In this document: positions 44,000 through 53,233 of the stretch, one piece after another | Position numbering within the stretch: the stretch's first letter is position 1 | Layout: every line of letters begins with the position of its first letter | DNA from: Deltaproteobacteria bacterium | Lineage (GTDB): Bacteria; Desulfobacterota; Syntrophobacteria; Syntrophobacterales; Syntrophobacteraceae | Assembly: GCA_012517315.1 (NCBI GenBank) | Contig: JAAYVE010000017.1 | Coordinates: forward strand, 104,698-168,697 | Direction: 5' to 3' | Length of the DNA: 64,000 nucleotides | Made by a program: the position numbers and the translations under genes | The notes under the pieces: generated by a model | What the model saw: the letters and a program-made list of their open reading frames with translations, nothing else | What the model was told of the DNA's origin: nothing | The model's database searches: none

Positions 44000-44596
44000 A
44001 TGCGGAGAAAACACAGTGAAGTCAAGGAACCGGAGAAGATCACCGAGATCCTCTCCAAGAGTCTTGTGGGTCGCCTGGCCACATTTGGGGCGGACGGCTT
44101 TCCGTACATCACCCCGGTGAACTACGTGTTGCTGGACGGAAACATTTATTTCCATTCGGCTCCGGAGGGAGAGAAACTGGAGAACATGCGGAGAGACTCA
44201 AGGGTCTGTTTTCAGGTGGACATTCCCCTTGCCTATCTGGACCTTGGCTTCGACCCGGCGGGGGCCGTCTGCAGCCTGCACCAGTTCTACCACTGTGTCA
44301 TCGTGCGGGGAAACGCGCGCGAAGTCCCGCCCGGACCGCTGAAACTGGCTGCCCTCAATGCCCTTGTGGCCAAGCACGAACCGGGTGTGGCTTTCACCCC
44401 CGTCACGGAAGACATGCCTTCCTACCGGGCGTGCGCTGTGGTGGAGATCACCCCCGTATGCGTCAGTTGCAAGAGCGATCTGGCTCAGAACAAGCCGCAA
44501 GAGCAGCGATCGCGGATCGCGGCCTATCTCCTTCGCAGGAATCGACCGGGGGACCGGGAGACAGCGGCGGCTATGGGGTTTTCGCCAGAATCCTGA
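44000..44596 (+). CDS. Pyridoxamine 5'-phosphate oxidase-like flavin/haem-binding protein
   Basis: This 198-residue protein has the split-barrel PNPOx-like fold: LVGRLATFGADGFPYITPVNYVLLDGNIYFHS (split over two strands), then LENMRRDSRVCFQVDIPL and YHCVIVRGNAREV. Such proteins bind FMN, F420 or haem; the family does not reveal the exact cofactor. ATG 44000 (AAAAGG seven bases upstream) was chosen over the longer open frame from 43949. A C-terminal ~40-residue tail follows the domain. It converges with the YbaK-like gene, with 10 bp between the stops. Confidence 0.78.
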   Translation: MRRKHSEVKEPEKITEILSKSLVGRLATFGADGFPYITPVNYVLLDGNIYFHSAPEGEKLENMRRDSRVCFQVDIPLAYLDLGFDPAGAVCSLHQFYHCVIVRGNAREVPPGPLKLAALNALVAKHEPGVAFTPVTEDMPSYRACAVVEITPVCVSCKSDLAQNKPQEQRSRIAAYLLRRNRPGDRETAAAMGFSPES

Positions 44597-44606
44597 CCAT
44601 ACGGTG

Positions 44607-45158
44607 TCACTCCCGGACGATGGGTGATACAATCCCTCCCGTTACTCGCAAGAGGTCCTGGAAATCCAGTTCAAGGGTGTGGGTGTTCCGGCCGCTTCCG
44701 CAGCGAACGCGTCCGGCGCCCGAAAGATGTTGATCGAAAACCGCCCTGACGTTGTTTCTCAAAGGAATGGGTCCCACGCCACCAACGGCGAAGCCCAGGT
44801 CCCGTTCCACTTCTGCAGGGGAGAGGCTTCGGATCTGCCGTCGGTTGACTCCCAGGGCGGCGGCGAGCCTGCGATAGTCGATACGATCATGGCAGCGCAC
44901 GGCCGCAAGGACCCAGAATGAATCCTTCACTCTGAAAACAACGGTTTTGAGAAGGCCATCAACCAGACTTGGAGCCTTCCGTTCCGCTTCCTCGATGGAA
45001 ACCACGGGTTCGTGTTCGTGAACGGTGAAATTCACAGCGCAGCCGGTCAGCAGGTTTGTGACTTCCCTGTAAACCGTCTCCCCCGGCGAAGAGCAGCCTG
45101 ATTCGGTTGCCTCCTCTTCCCACCTCCCGGGCGATTCCGCGTGTCTGGGTTCTTCCAT
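44607..45158 (-). CDS. YbaK/ProX-type aminoacyl-tRNA deacylase
   Basis: Proteins of this family hydrolyse mischarged tRNAs, such as Cys-tRNAPro or Ala-tRNAPro. Hallmarks are NFTVHEHEPVVSIEEAER at the start of the domain, LLKTVVFRVKDSFWVLAAVRCHDRID with the conserved Lys, and GGVGPIPLRNNVRAVFD near the active-site loop. Length is 183 aa from ATG 45158, with GAGAGGAAGG as ribosome site; a longer start (45260) lacks one. It follows the methylamine operon on the same strand with a 152 bp gap from the soxG-like stop, so linkage to that pathway is uncertain. Confidence 0.82.
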   Translation of the reverse strand: MEEPRHAESPGRWEEEATESGCSSPGETVYREVTNLLTGCAVNFTVHEHEPVVSIEEAERKAPSLVDGLLKTVVFRVKDSFWVLAAVRCHDRIDYRRLAAALGVNRRQIRSLSPAEVERDLGFAVGGVGPIPLRNNVRAVFDQHLSGAGRVRCGSGRNTHTLELDFQDLLRVTGGIVSPIVRE

Positions 45159-45310
45159 CGCCTTCCTCTCCCAAAGGGCAAGACCCTGACGTGGACCGAC
45201 TCTTTGCAACTTTTTGGCGACTGCTCCAACAATTCCAATCCCGGCTGCAGCCGGTATCATTTCTTTTCAGGGGTTTCCGAAGCAAGAGAGGGAGCAGAGG
45301 GTGACGGCTC

Positions 45311-45955
45311 TCAAGAAAGGCTTTCCATACCACGAGCCCATCTGGTGAACCGCTCCCAGCCGGCCGCTTGTATTCCGTATTCCCGCCCGGAGTCAAGGAT
45401 TGCATGGATTAGGAAATGCCCGTATCCCCGGGCGCAGGAGATGATGAGCCCGGGGATTTCATGTTCTCCGCGCAACTGGATGATGAGACAGGTGACATCT
45501 TCCAGGGGAGCCATGGCTGCAGAGGGAACGGGGTCCGCACCCAGATCCACGGAGCTCAGTTTTCCGAGGAGATCGTAGCAGCGAGGACCGACCACCGCAA
45601 GGCTGGCCGCCGCATCCGTCACATCGGTCCAAAACGGCTCCACGGCGGAAGAAGGAAAATCTCCTTCCCAAGCCATGAGCCGGGCCTCGGAATTCCCAAG
45701 ACGGGCCAGGACCATTCCCCCGGTGGCATGGACCCCTCTGGGACGGGGGGGGACAGGAAGACCAAAAACCTGAACGTTCTCCAACCCTCGATGCTGAATG
45801 CTCCATTTGCGGATGTGGCTCAAATCCGAGACGACCAAGCTGCTGTGGGTCGTCTCCCCGTAATAGCTCAGGGCGATTTCCCAGCCGCCCACCGTGATTA
45901 CCCGAGCCGGGTCGAGCCCCATGTGGAGGGGCGACCGCCGTTTCATCGACATCAT
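45311..45955 (-). CDS. mgdD: Gamma (SoxG-like) subunit of N-methylglutamate dehydrogenase
   Basis: This 214-residue protein resembles the gamma subunit of heterotetrameric sarcosine oxidase, a degenerate GcvT-like fold: SLVVSDLSHIRKWSIQHRG and AAASLAVVGPRCYDLLGKLS. In N-methylglutamate-pathway operons the SoxBDAG proteins act as N-methylglutamate dehydrogenase rather than sarcosine oxidase; the gmaS and synthase genes nearby support that reading. A ribosome site (GAGAGGA) precedes ATG 45955. It begins 90 bp after the alpha subunit stop. The gene is last in the dehydrogenase set, and the assignment as MgdD follows the published order of MgdABCD as SoxBDAG-like. Confidence 0.75.
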   Translation of the reverse strand: MMSMKRRSPLHMGLDPARVITVGGWEIALSYYGETTHSSLVVSDLSHIRKWSIQHRGLENVQVFGLPVPPRPRGVHATGGMVLARLGNSEARLMAWEGDFPSSAVEPFWTDVTDAAASLAVVGPRCYDLLGKLSSVDLGADPVPSAAMAPLEDVTCLIIQLRGEHEIPGLIISCARGYGHFLIHAILDSGREYGIQAAGWERFTRWARGMESLS

Positions 45956-46045
45956 CCCTATTTCCTCTCCTCGGTATGGGTCAATTTTGTGGGTCCGCTC
46001 CTGTCCTCAAGCAAGACGCCTTCCCGCCGCCGCCTCTCCACCGGC

Positions 46046-48988
46046 CTAGCCTCTGAGCCTTTTTCCCTCCGGATCGTAAAAGGGGACTGGTACAATGGTT
46101 CCCCGGAAGGTTTTGATCTCCGGAAGCCCCTTCCTGTTGAGCCTGCCGTCGGTGTAGAACTCGAGCGTGCCGCCCATGACGGCCAGGTCGGGATCCACCA
46201 GGGCGAGTCCTATAGACCGTCCAAGGGTCGGGCTGAACCTGGATGAGGTCACTCGCCCCTTGACTGTTCCATCGGCCACCACTATCGATCCGTCGGAAGG
46301 GGTCCGAAAGGCTTCGTTCATTGTGAAACCCACCAGTTTCTGACGGTGCTTCTGGGTTTCCGTGAATCGGAGCGCGGGGGCACCCACGGTTTGGTTTCCT
46401 GCTTTTTTCCGGTCCCATGCCCATGAAAGGCCGATGTCATGAAGGGTTGAGTGATTGTCCGTGTCCGTTCCGATGATCACGTGCCCCTTTTCCAGGCGAA
46501 GCACCGACTGGGCGTCCAGGCCGAACGGCCTGATACAGTAAGGCTTGCCCGCATCCAGGAGGGCATCCTGAAGGGCTGCTCCGTAGGAAGCGGGCACATG
46601 GATCTCGAACGAAAGCTCTCCCACGAAGCCCACCCGCATCACCAGGGCGTCCACTTCACCGCACAGTTTCATCCTGCGGACCGCCATGTATGGGAAGACC
46701 TCGTTGCTGCAATCGGCGTCAACGAGCCTCGCCAGGACCTCACGGGACCGGGGGCCCGCCAAATTAACGGCGGCCATGGCATCGGTGAGGTTCACTAAGT
46801 GGGCTTCCCAGTCCTCCTCCTTGCTGTGAAAAGCCAGCCATTCCAATGTGTTCCCCGCTCGCAGGGAGCTCGTGGTGAAAAAATAATCCGACTCTCCCAT
46901 CCTGGTCACCACTCCGTCGTCGATGATGACCCCCTGCTCGTTGCACATGGCGGCATACTTCAGGCGACCTTCCGTGACCGTCTCCATGTTTCCTGCGTAG
47001 ACCCGATTGAGCAGCTTCACGGCATCTCGCCCGAAGAGCCGGAATTTTCCCAAGGTGGAGACGTCGATGAATCCTACGTTCTTACGGACATTTTCCACTT
47101 CCTGAGAGAGTCCGGCGTCCGCAAAGCTTCCCGCCCGCTCCCAGACACCGGTCAGGCGGAAGCATGCGCCCAGTTGCGCCTGCTTTTCATGCAGGGGGGT
47201 GCGCTTGGAAGAGGTGTATCTGCGGCCGCCAAGGGCGGCAAGGCTTGTGGGAAAGACTGGAGGTCGCACAGTGGTGGGAAGGACGGCCCCCGGTTCCAGT
47301 CCCCGTTGGTCGGCCAAAAGCAATGGAAGGTTCGTGCCGCTCAGGTAGCTCTGGGAAGGTCCTGTGCCTACTGCGGTATACCGCTTCACCAGTTCCGACT
47401 GGTCGAACCCCTGGTCGATGGCGTCTCTCACTTGGTCTGTAGTCACGTCCTCGTCGAAACAGAGGAAGCACTTCCGGGAGCCGACGGGGGGGGCGGTCCA
47501 GTGCCTTCCGGCCGGCCGCTTCTCAATAACGTCGAGGATTTCCCTGACTTGCCGAATGTGGGATGTGCGGCCCAAGCCCAGATCCTGCAAGGCCATGAGA
47601 CCGGCCAGCTTTCCCTGGGCAGCGATGGTTTCCTCCCCCCGGGCCGCGGTTACCTTCCCCGCGGCGTGAATCCCCGGCGGGAACTCTCCGGGCAGAAACT
47701 GACCCGCAGCGCTGTCGTAAGCCATCTTTGCTCCGGCCACCTGAAGGAGTTGGGAAAGGGGGGCCTCTCCCGCAGAAGCGGCCAGTACGTCGCAAGAATA
47801 CCAGCGCTTCCTCCCATTGCCGAAAGTGGGAGCCAGCTGCACACCTTTGAGCCTTTTGAAGCCGATTGCCTTTCGCGCCATGGTCCCCGGGAGGAAGGGG
47901 ATGCCCTTTCGGTGCAGGTTGGAAATCAACTCGGTGTCAAATCCGGAGCTTCTCCCGTCCGCCACGGCGACGATTTCGATTCCCAGTTCCGCTAGATCTG
48001 CGGCCATTTCCAGCATGCCGTCATGACAGCCGCTAACCACCATGCGGTTCCCCGGCTTGATACCGTACACGCGGGCCAACCGGTGAGCGCAGCTTCCCTG
48101 CATGATGCCCGGAAGATCGTTGTTGGAGAAAAGGAGGGGCCGCTCGATGGCACCCGTCGCCACCACGACGCTCCTTGCCCTGACTTCCAGATAGGTTTCC
48201 CGGTAAGGGTCCCCTGCTCCACCTCTCTTCACCGCAGTGACGTGGTTGGACTGGTAGATGGCCGTCGCCGAAGTGCAGAGGAGCACCGTGACGTTTTCGC
48301 AGGCACTCACCGCTTCGGCAAGCATCGCTGCACGGCGGTATGGGGGGATTCCCTCGTTGCTCCGAGTGACGCGATAAGCCAGGTCACCCCCCAAATGGTC
48401 CCTCCGTTCCAGGAGAATGACCCGCACACCCCCCTCAGCCGCCGCCAGGGCCGCCTCCATGCCTGCAAGCCCACCTCCGATGATACACACTTCGCAGTTG
48501 TAGTAGCGATTTTGGTAGACGCCTTCAGGCATCTCAGGATCGATTCGTCCAAGCCCGGCCGCCCTGCGGATGACGGCCTGGGCGAAGGGCCACACCCAGG
48601 AGGGCTTGTGGAATGCCTTGTAATAGAAACCCACCGGCATGGCGAAGGAGAAGAATTGCATCAAACCCATGAGATCCCACCGGGGGGAACCCAGAACGTT
48701 CTGGGGGGTGACCCACATGCCCTGTCTCAACGGCGTAGCACACCCCCTCACGTTGGGTTCTCCGTCCACGGTGACGAGGCAGTGGGAACTGTATCCGTCC
48801 AGGTTGTATAGGCCTCTGGGCCGGTGATATTTCATGCTCCGGGAAAAGATGCGCACGCCGTTTGAGTAAAGAGCGGTGGCGATGGTGTCTCCCTCCAGCC
48901 CCTTGAACGGTTTGCCGCGGTAGAAAAAGAGCAGTTCGTTTTCACGGGAAATGCGCTGAGTCGGCGATTCGGGCAGGCGGGGAGTCAT
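46046..48988 (-). CDS. mgdC: Alpha (SoxA-like) subunit of N-methylglutamate dehydrogenase
   Basis: This 980-residue protein has the SoxA layout. An N-terminal ferredoxin-like region (FYRGKPFKGLEGDTIATALY, SHCLVTVDGEPNVRGC) precedes a dinucleotide-binding part (CEVCIIGGGLAGMEAALAA), and the C-terminal ~400 residues form a GcvT-like aminomethyltransferase domain (KNVGFIDVSTLGKFRLFG, RPFGLDAQSVLRLEKGHVI). That last domain transfers the one-carbon unit to tetrahydrofolate. ATG 48988 overlaps the delta subunit stop as ATGA, so the two are coupled. The protein should work with the beta, delta and gamma subunits to oxidise N-methylglutamate to glutamate plus methylene-THF (or formaldehyde). Confidence 0.86.
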   Translation of the reverse strand: MTPRLPESPTQRISRENELLFFYRGKPFKGLEGDTIATALYSNGVRIFSRSMKYHRPRGLYNLDGYSSHCLVTVDGEPNVRGCATPLRQGMWVTPQNVLGSPRWDLMGLMQFFSFAMPVGFYYKAFHKPSWVWPFAQAVIRRAAGLGRIDPEMPEGVYQNRYYNCEVCIIGGGLAGMEAALAAAEGGVRVILLERRDHLGGDLAYRVTRSNEGIPPYRRAAMLAEAVSACENVTVLLCTSATAIYQSNHVTAVKRGGAGDPYRETYLEVRARSVVVATGAIERPLLFSNNDLPGIMQGSCAHRLARVYGIKPGNRMVVSGCHDGMLEMAADLAELGIEIVAVADGRSSGFDTELISNLHRKGIPFLPGTMARKAIGFKRLKGVQLAPTFGNGRKRWYSCDVLAASAGEAPLSQLLQVAGAKMAYDSAAGQFLPGEFPPGIHAAGKVTAARGEETIAAQGKLAGLMALQDLGLGRTSHIRQVREILDVIEKRPAGRHWTAPPVGSRKCFLCFDEDVTTDQVRDAIDQGFDQSELVKRYTAVGTGPSQSYLSGTNLPLLLADQRGLEPGAVLPTTVRPPVFPTSLAALGGRRYTSSKRTPLHEKQAQLGACFRLTGVWERAGSFADAGLSQEVENVRKNVGFIDVSTLGKFRLFGRDAVKLLNRVYAGNMETVTEGRLKYAAMCNEQGVIIDDGVVTRMGESDYFFTTSSLRAGNTLEWLAFHSKEEDWEAHLVNLTDAMAAVNLAGPRSREVLARLVDADCSNEVFPYMAVRRMKLCGEVDALVMRVGFVGELSFEIHVPASYGAALQDALLDAGKPYCIRPFGLDAQSVLRLEKGHVIIGTDTDNHSTLHDIGLSWAWDRKKAGNQTVGAPALRFTETQKHRQKLVGFTMNEAFRTPSDGSIVVADGTVKGRVTSSRFSPTLGRSIGLALVDPDLAVMGGTLEFYTDGRLNRKGLPEIKTFRGTIVPVPFYDPEGKRLRG

Positions 48989-49242
48989 CCTTCGTTCTCC
49001 TCTTTCACAACAGGCAGGTTGTCCCGGGTGTCCCGTTCGACGGCAAACCAGGTCCCACAACCTTTGGCGTGATACCACCACTCTTTTTGAACTCCGCAGA
49101 CATTTTTGGAAAGATAGACGTAGTCGGCCCAATCCTCAGCCGAAACGGTGTTCTCATCCGGACGGGTCTTCACTTCGCCCCCGAACCTGAATTCGTAGAT
49201 GTTTCTCGGTCCGCAGTTGGGACAGGTGAGCAGAAAAGACAT
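48985..49242 (-). CDS. mgdB: Delta (SoxD-like) subunit of N-methylglutamate dehydrogenase
   Basis: This short protein (85 aa) matches sarcosine oxidase delta: an N-terminal zinc ribbon with CPNCGPRNIYEFRFGGEV and a second Cys/His pair in CGVQKEWWYHAKGCGTWF. Its stop overlaps the SoxA-like start as ATGA, and 53 bp separates it from the SoxB-like gene. The subunit has a structural role in the heterotetramer. Its size and position leave little doubt. Confidence 0.88.
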   Translation of the reverse strand: MSFLLTCPNCGPRNIYEFRFGGEVKTRPDENTVSAEDWADYVYLSKNVCGVQKEWWYHAKGCGTWFAVERDTRDNLPVVKEENEG

Positions 49243-49295
49243 GTGTGTTCACTCCTCAAGGCTTCAGGTCCCGTGAGGGACGGAAGGGGTCCTGT

Positions 49296-50543
49296 TCAGT
49301 TCCACGGCGTGTAGTACATCACCGCCGCCGTCTCCCGCTGGAGGTTGTAATTCCGGTAGCGCCGCAGACTGAAGGGTTTCAGGATTTCAGGGCAGTTGCC
49401 GGTGGCGATCCATCGGGCCATGTAGCGCCCCGTGATGGGTGCCGACTTGAATCCGAAGTAGCCCCACCCGCAATCCAGATAGAATCCCCCTATGGGGGAA
49501 TCACTGACAATGGGGGCCATGTCGGGCGTCATGTCTGTGAGACCTCCCCAGATGCGCATGAAACGGGCCCCTCTGAGGCAGGGCATGAGGTCCATCAAGG
49601 CTTCTGCCTGGTGCTTCATGTAGTGTGCGGTGACATGCGTCGTGTAGCTGGGCCATGGGTCCATGTGGGCACCGGTGACGATTTCCCCCTTGAGGCTCTG
49701 GCTGGCGTAGGCATGGTAGCGCCCCGAAGAGACAACATGGTGAAGGAAGGGCTTGAGCGGTTCCGATACCAAGGCCTGGAGGGGCAGGACGGTGACGGGA
49801 AGGTCGATTCCCACCATGGTGGAAACGGTGGGGCTGTAGCCTCCCGCCGCGTTGAGCACAAGGGGGGTCCGGATGGTCCCCTTGTCCGTCTTCACCCCCG
49901 TCACCTTGCCCTTCTCCACGAGGATGTCTTCCACTTCCGTCAACTGGTGGATGTGGATGCCCAACCGGTCCGCTCCCCGGGCCAGTGCCCACACCACGGC
50001 GTCGTGGCGTACCGTTCCCCCGGGAGGGTGGTACATCCCGCCGTAGATGGGATAGCGGGGCCGATGGGTGATGTCCAAGTGGGGCACGAGTTCCTTGCAC
50101 TCCCGAGCATTGAGGAATTCGGACCGCACCCCCATGATCTGGGCCGTGGCGACGGTCATCTTAAGTCCCGCCGCCTCGGCTTCCGAATGGGCCAAGTTCA
50201 GATTGCCGCAGTTGAAGAACATGAGATTGAAGTCCAGTTCCCCGATGAGTTCGGGCCAGAGTTTCAATCCTTCGTCGTAGAGAGGAATGTTCTCCTTGCT
50301 CCTTTGGTTGGAGCGCACAATGGACGTGTTGCGGCCGCTTCCTCCGTAACCAATGTAGCGGCGTTCAATGACGGCCACGTCGGTCATGCCGTGATCTCTC
50401 CCCAGGTAGTAGGCTGCCGCAAGGCCATGCAGGCCGCCCCCGACGATCACCGCGTCGTAAGCGGGCTTCATGGGGTGCTCGTGCCACATGCGCACATCCT
50501 GCCTCCCCTTTTTCCTGAATCTGTCCATGAACTTCTTCATCAT
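49296..50543 (-). CDS. mgdA: Beta (SoxB-like) subunit of N-methylglutamate dehydrogenase
   Basis: This flavoprotein subunit (415 aa) has an N-terminal FAD motif (DAVIVGGGLHGLAAAYYLG) and the substrate/FMN region PGGTVRHDAVVWALARGAD, whose His is the family's covalent FMN attachment site. Further matches are RSNQRSKENIPLYDEG, WGGLTDMTPDMAPIV, and CGWGYFGFKSAPITG near the C-terminus. A start at 50543 was chosen because the longer open frame encodes an Arg-rich, poorly conserved extension. The protein oxidises the N-methyl amine. It precedes the delta, alpha and gamma genes in the typical B-D-A-G order. Confidence 0.88.
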   Translation of the reverse strand: MMKKFMDRFRKKGRQDVRMWHEHPMKPAYDAVIVGGGLHGLAAAYYLGRDHGMTDVAVIERRYIGYGGSGRNTSIVRSNQRSKENIPLYDEGLKLWPELIGELDFNLMFFNCGNLNLAHSEAEAAGLKMTVATAQIMGVRSEFLNARECKELVPHLDITHRPRYPIYGGMYHPPGGTVRHDAVVWALARGADRLGIHIHQLTEVEDILVEKGKVTGVKTDKGTIRTPLVLNAAGGYSPTVSTMVGIDLPVTVLPLQALVSEPLKPFLHHVVSSGRYHAYASQSLKGEIVTGAHMDPWPSYTTHVTAHYMKHQAEALMDLMPCLRGARFMRIWGGLTDMTPDMAPIVSDSPIGGFYLDCGWGYFGFKSAPITGRYMARWIATGNCPEILKPFSLRRYRNYNLQRETAAVMYYTPWN

Positions 50544-50607
50544 GCGGTGTCGACTCCGTTGGTGCGGATGGGCAAACACGCCACGCCCCGGAAAAAAGGG
50601 CACGACG

Positions 50608-53187
50608 CTAAAAGTATTCTCTAGGCGGGCGACCGGATGCGAGGGGGATGCCCATCGCCTCCTGCGTCGCCAGAGTGATGGTGCGCATGTCCTCCGGTTC
50701 CAGGTTGTGTACGTTGGTCTTGCCTGTGCATCGTGCAATGATGGCCGCCTCATCGGCGGTGGCCTTGATCCAGTTCACGGCGGCGAGTTGGAGTTCTTCC
50801 ACGGTGTAAGCGTCGCGATGGCGAAGCGTTCCGTTTTCCAGGACACCGCCCATGGCGATTCCCATGGCCACCCCGAAAATCCCGGCATTGCAGTTGATCG
50901 CCAAAACCTTGGCCACGTCCGTGCCCGACCTCAGACCGCCGAAGTAGAGAAGATTGAGCTCCTCTTCACGGTTCAGATCCCTCAGGATACGGATGGCGTC
51001 CCGCAAGACGGTGAGATCCGGCAGCCCCGCGAGTTCACAGGAGGGAAAATGAACAATCCCCGGGGTTCCGTCCAGGATCAGGAAGTCCAGTCCCTCTTCG
51101 AGGGCGAAGGGGATGACTTGGGGAAGAACCGAAGCGCCGGCGGAAATTCCCAAGACCTGGTTTTCCCGGAGTCGATTGAGGGAGACCGGACGAAAGGGGC
51201 CTCTCGTCACGTGAACCAGGCCGTCGGCATCGGGGTGGGGTTTGCCGTTGCCGGGGACGATCAACTGCAGCCAGGGGATGCGTCCCGTGCAGCCCTCCCC
51301 ATGGGATTCGTCGGCATCCGTCCAGGGCGGACGAAAACCCACGTAACCGCAACCGCTAGACAACAGGGCTCCGGCGAGGGCCTTGCGCACCTCCGGGGCG
51401 GCATTGTCGAACCCGGTGAAAAGCATGGGCTGTTTTAGAGCAATCGATTTCCCCAAGTGGGTTTCAGTGGAACAGTGCTCCCGGTAGGGATCGATGACGA
51501 GCCGGGTGAGTGCCGCAGGGAGGAATACCAGATCATCCAGGTGCGCCGGGCGCTCAGGGGGGAAAGGATTCTCCCTTGGAATGAGCTGAGCCATAAAGAT
51601 TGTCCTCAGTCGGTTTGTTTGGCCGGGTTCCGTCCGCGCCATGGCATGGATGAAATCCCTGGTTCGGCGGCTGTAGTTGGCGGTGCCGGTTTCCGCATCG
51701 CAGCGAAGACAACGGGCCGCCTGCCTCACTGCCGTTTCCGCGTCATAGGTGAGGGTGCACTCCTCCATGGCGGAAGGATCGTCCCCCATGCCGCAGACGG
51801 GCAGTTCTTCCCTTGCCAGCTTTTCCCAAAGAGGATCCTGGGCAACCGGAACACCCCTTGTGCTGTAGATGACGGCGTAAGGTTCCGGGTCCGCCTGTTC
51901 CTCGAGGAAGGCCTTCATGTAGTGAGCCGCCCGGTGTCCGTGGTGAACGGCATAGATGATGGCTGACGGTCCGAAGGCCCCGTCACCTGCGGCGAAGACC
52001 CCCGGGATCCCCGTGCCCATTGTTTCAAAATCTCCCTTAACCCTGCCGCGTTCAAGCAGTCCCCTTTTTTCCAGTTCCTCGTTTTTTCCCGTGAGGCCGA
52101 TGGCCAGCAGAACAGCATTGCAATGGACGGTGCTCGTTGCGCCGGGGTCGTAGGATGGGTTGAAGCGCCCCTCATCATCGAATACCGACGTGCACCGCAT
52201 GAACTCCACACCCGTTGCCCTGCCCCATTCATGGAGAATCTTCCTGGGTCCCCAAGAGGGATGGATGAGGATCCCTTCCTGGAGTGCCTCCTGGATCTCG
52301 TGGTCCCATGCAGGCATTTCGGCGCGGCTTTCGAGGCAGTATAGGCGCACCTCGGACGCACCAGCCCTGAGTGCCGTCCGCGCCATGTCGACCGCCACGT
52401 TGCCGCCGCCCACCACCACAACCCTGCCCTCAAGGCGGATCTTCTCCCCCCGGTTGATGCGGACCATGAAGTCGATGCCGTGGATCCCCTCTGTCACCTC
52501 CTTTTCCCCCGGTACGCCGAGCCTCCGGTCCTCCCACAGTCCCGTTGCCAGAAGCACGGCGTCGTGGCGGTCCCGAAGCTGGTCCAGAGTGATGTCACGG
52601 CCCAAGGCGCAGTTGAAATGGATTTCGATGCCCGGACAGTGCTCGAGCATGCGGGTGATGTCCTGTTCAATGAAACGGCGGGGAAGTCTGAAAAGAGGAA
52701 TGCCCCAGGTCATCATGCCTCCCAGGCGGTCGGTCTTTTCATACACGTGCACTGCATAGCCGGCCTCCGCCAAGTCCTGGGCCGCTGTGAGCCCCGCAGG
52801 GCCTGCTCCCACGACGCCCACCGTTTTCTTCTGGGTGACCGTCACGGGAGGCAGGCGATGAGTCGCCCCGAAGCGCTCCGTGACATAGCGCTTGAGATTG
52901 CGGATGGCCACCGCCCCGTCACTCTCTCCCCTCCTGCACCTGGCTTCGCAGGGCATGGCGCAAACCCGCCCACAGATTGAGCTGAAAGGATTTTGAGCAG
53001 TGATCACCTCGAAGGCGGAGGCTAAGTCTCCCTGCCAGATGAGCCCCACGTAGGAGGGGATGTCGGTACCCACAGGACAGCCCTCCTGGCATGGAGCAGG
53101 CGAGTGGCCCATATCCGCATATTCCCCGTGACAGCCGTGCTGCAAACCGGTCTCGCAAGTTGATTCCATCATGATTCCGTCTCCCAT
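50608..53187 (-). CDS. GltD-like FAD/Fe-S subunit fused to a glutamate-synthase FMN-like domain
   Basis: The first ~500 residues match the small (beta) subunit of glutamate synthase: an N-terminal Cys-rich Fe-S part (CQEGCPVGTDIPSYVGL, ICGRVCAMPCEARCRRG), FAD-binding VGVVGAGPAGLTAAQDLAEA, and NADPH-binding VVVVGGGNVAVDMARTA. The last ~330 residues look like a degenerate version of the FMN barrel of the large subunit (LLYFGGLRSGTDVAKVLAIN, CTGKTNVHNLEPEDMRTIT). The whole is 859 aa. It sits between the beta subunit gene of the dehydrogenase and the GXGXG-FMN gene, so it may feed NADPH electrons to N-methylglutamate synthase. The FMN half lacks the Cys cluster of true glutamate synthase. A ribosome site (AGGAAGGGG) precedes ATG 53187. 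Confidence 0.82.
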   Translation of the reverse strand: MGDGIMMESTCETGLQHGCHGEYADMGHSPAPCQEGCPVGTDIPSYVGLIWQGDLASAFEVITAQNPFSSICGRVCAMPCEARCRRGESDGAVAIRNLKRYVTERFGATHRLPPVTVTQKKTVGVVGAGPAGLTAAQDLAEAGYAVHVYEKTDRLGGMMTWGIPLFRLPRRFIEQDITRMLEHCPGIEIHFNCALGRDITLDQLRDRHDAVLLATGLWEDRRLGVPGEKEVTEGIHGIDFMVRINRGEKIRLEGRVVVVGGGNVAVDMARTALRAGASEVRLYCLESRAEMPAWDHEIQEALQEGILIHPSWGPRKILHEWGRATGVEFMRCTSVFDDEGRFNPSYDPGATSTVHCNAVLLAIGLTGKNEELEKRGLLERGRVKGDFETMGTGIPGVFAAGDGAFGPSAIIYAVHHGHRAAHYMKAFLEEQADPEPYAVIYSTRGVPVAQDPLWEKLAREELPVCGMGDDPSAMEECTLTYDAETAVRQAARCLRCDAETGTANYSRRTRDFIHAMARTEPGQTNRLRTIFMAQLIPRENPFPPERPAHLDDLVFLPAALTRLVIDPYREHCSTETHLGKSIALKQPMLFTGFDNAAPEVRKALAGALLSSGCGYVGFRPPWTDADESHGEGCTGRIPWLQLIVPGNGKPHPDADGLVHVTRGPFRPVSLNRLRENQVLGISAGASVLPQVIPFALEEGLDFLILDGTPGIVHFPSCELAGLPDLTVLRDAIRILRDLNREEELNLLYFGGLRSGTDVAKVLAINCNAGIFGVAMGIAMGGVLENGTLRHRDAYTVEELQLAAVNWIKATADEAAIIARCTGKTNVHNLEPEDMRTITLATQEAMGIPLASGRPPREYF

Positions 53188-53233
53188 TTGAACCCCTTCC
53201 TCTTTTCCGGCGCCCAGCCCTTGCTGCGGTTTC

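Noticed and set aside
45311..50543. Interpretation as true heterotetrameric sarcosine oxidase
   Set aside because: gmaS, the MgsA-like gene and the GXGXG-FMN gene are adjacent, which fits N-methylglutamate dehydrogenase better. Substrate was not proven.
49245..50624. Plus-strand 459-codon open frame
   Set aside because: It is antisense to the SoxB-like gene, which has strong family motifs; the plus-strand translation has none.
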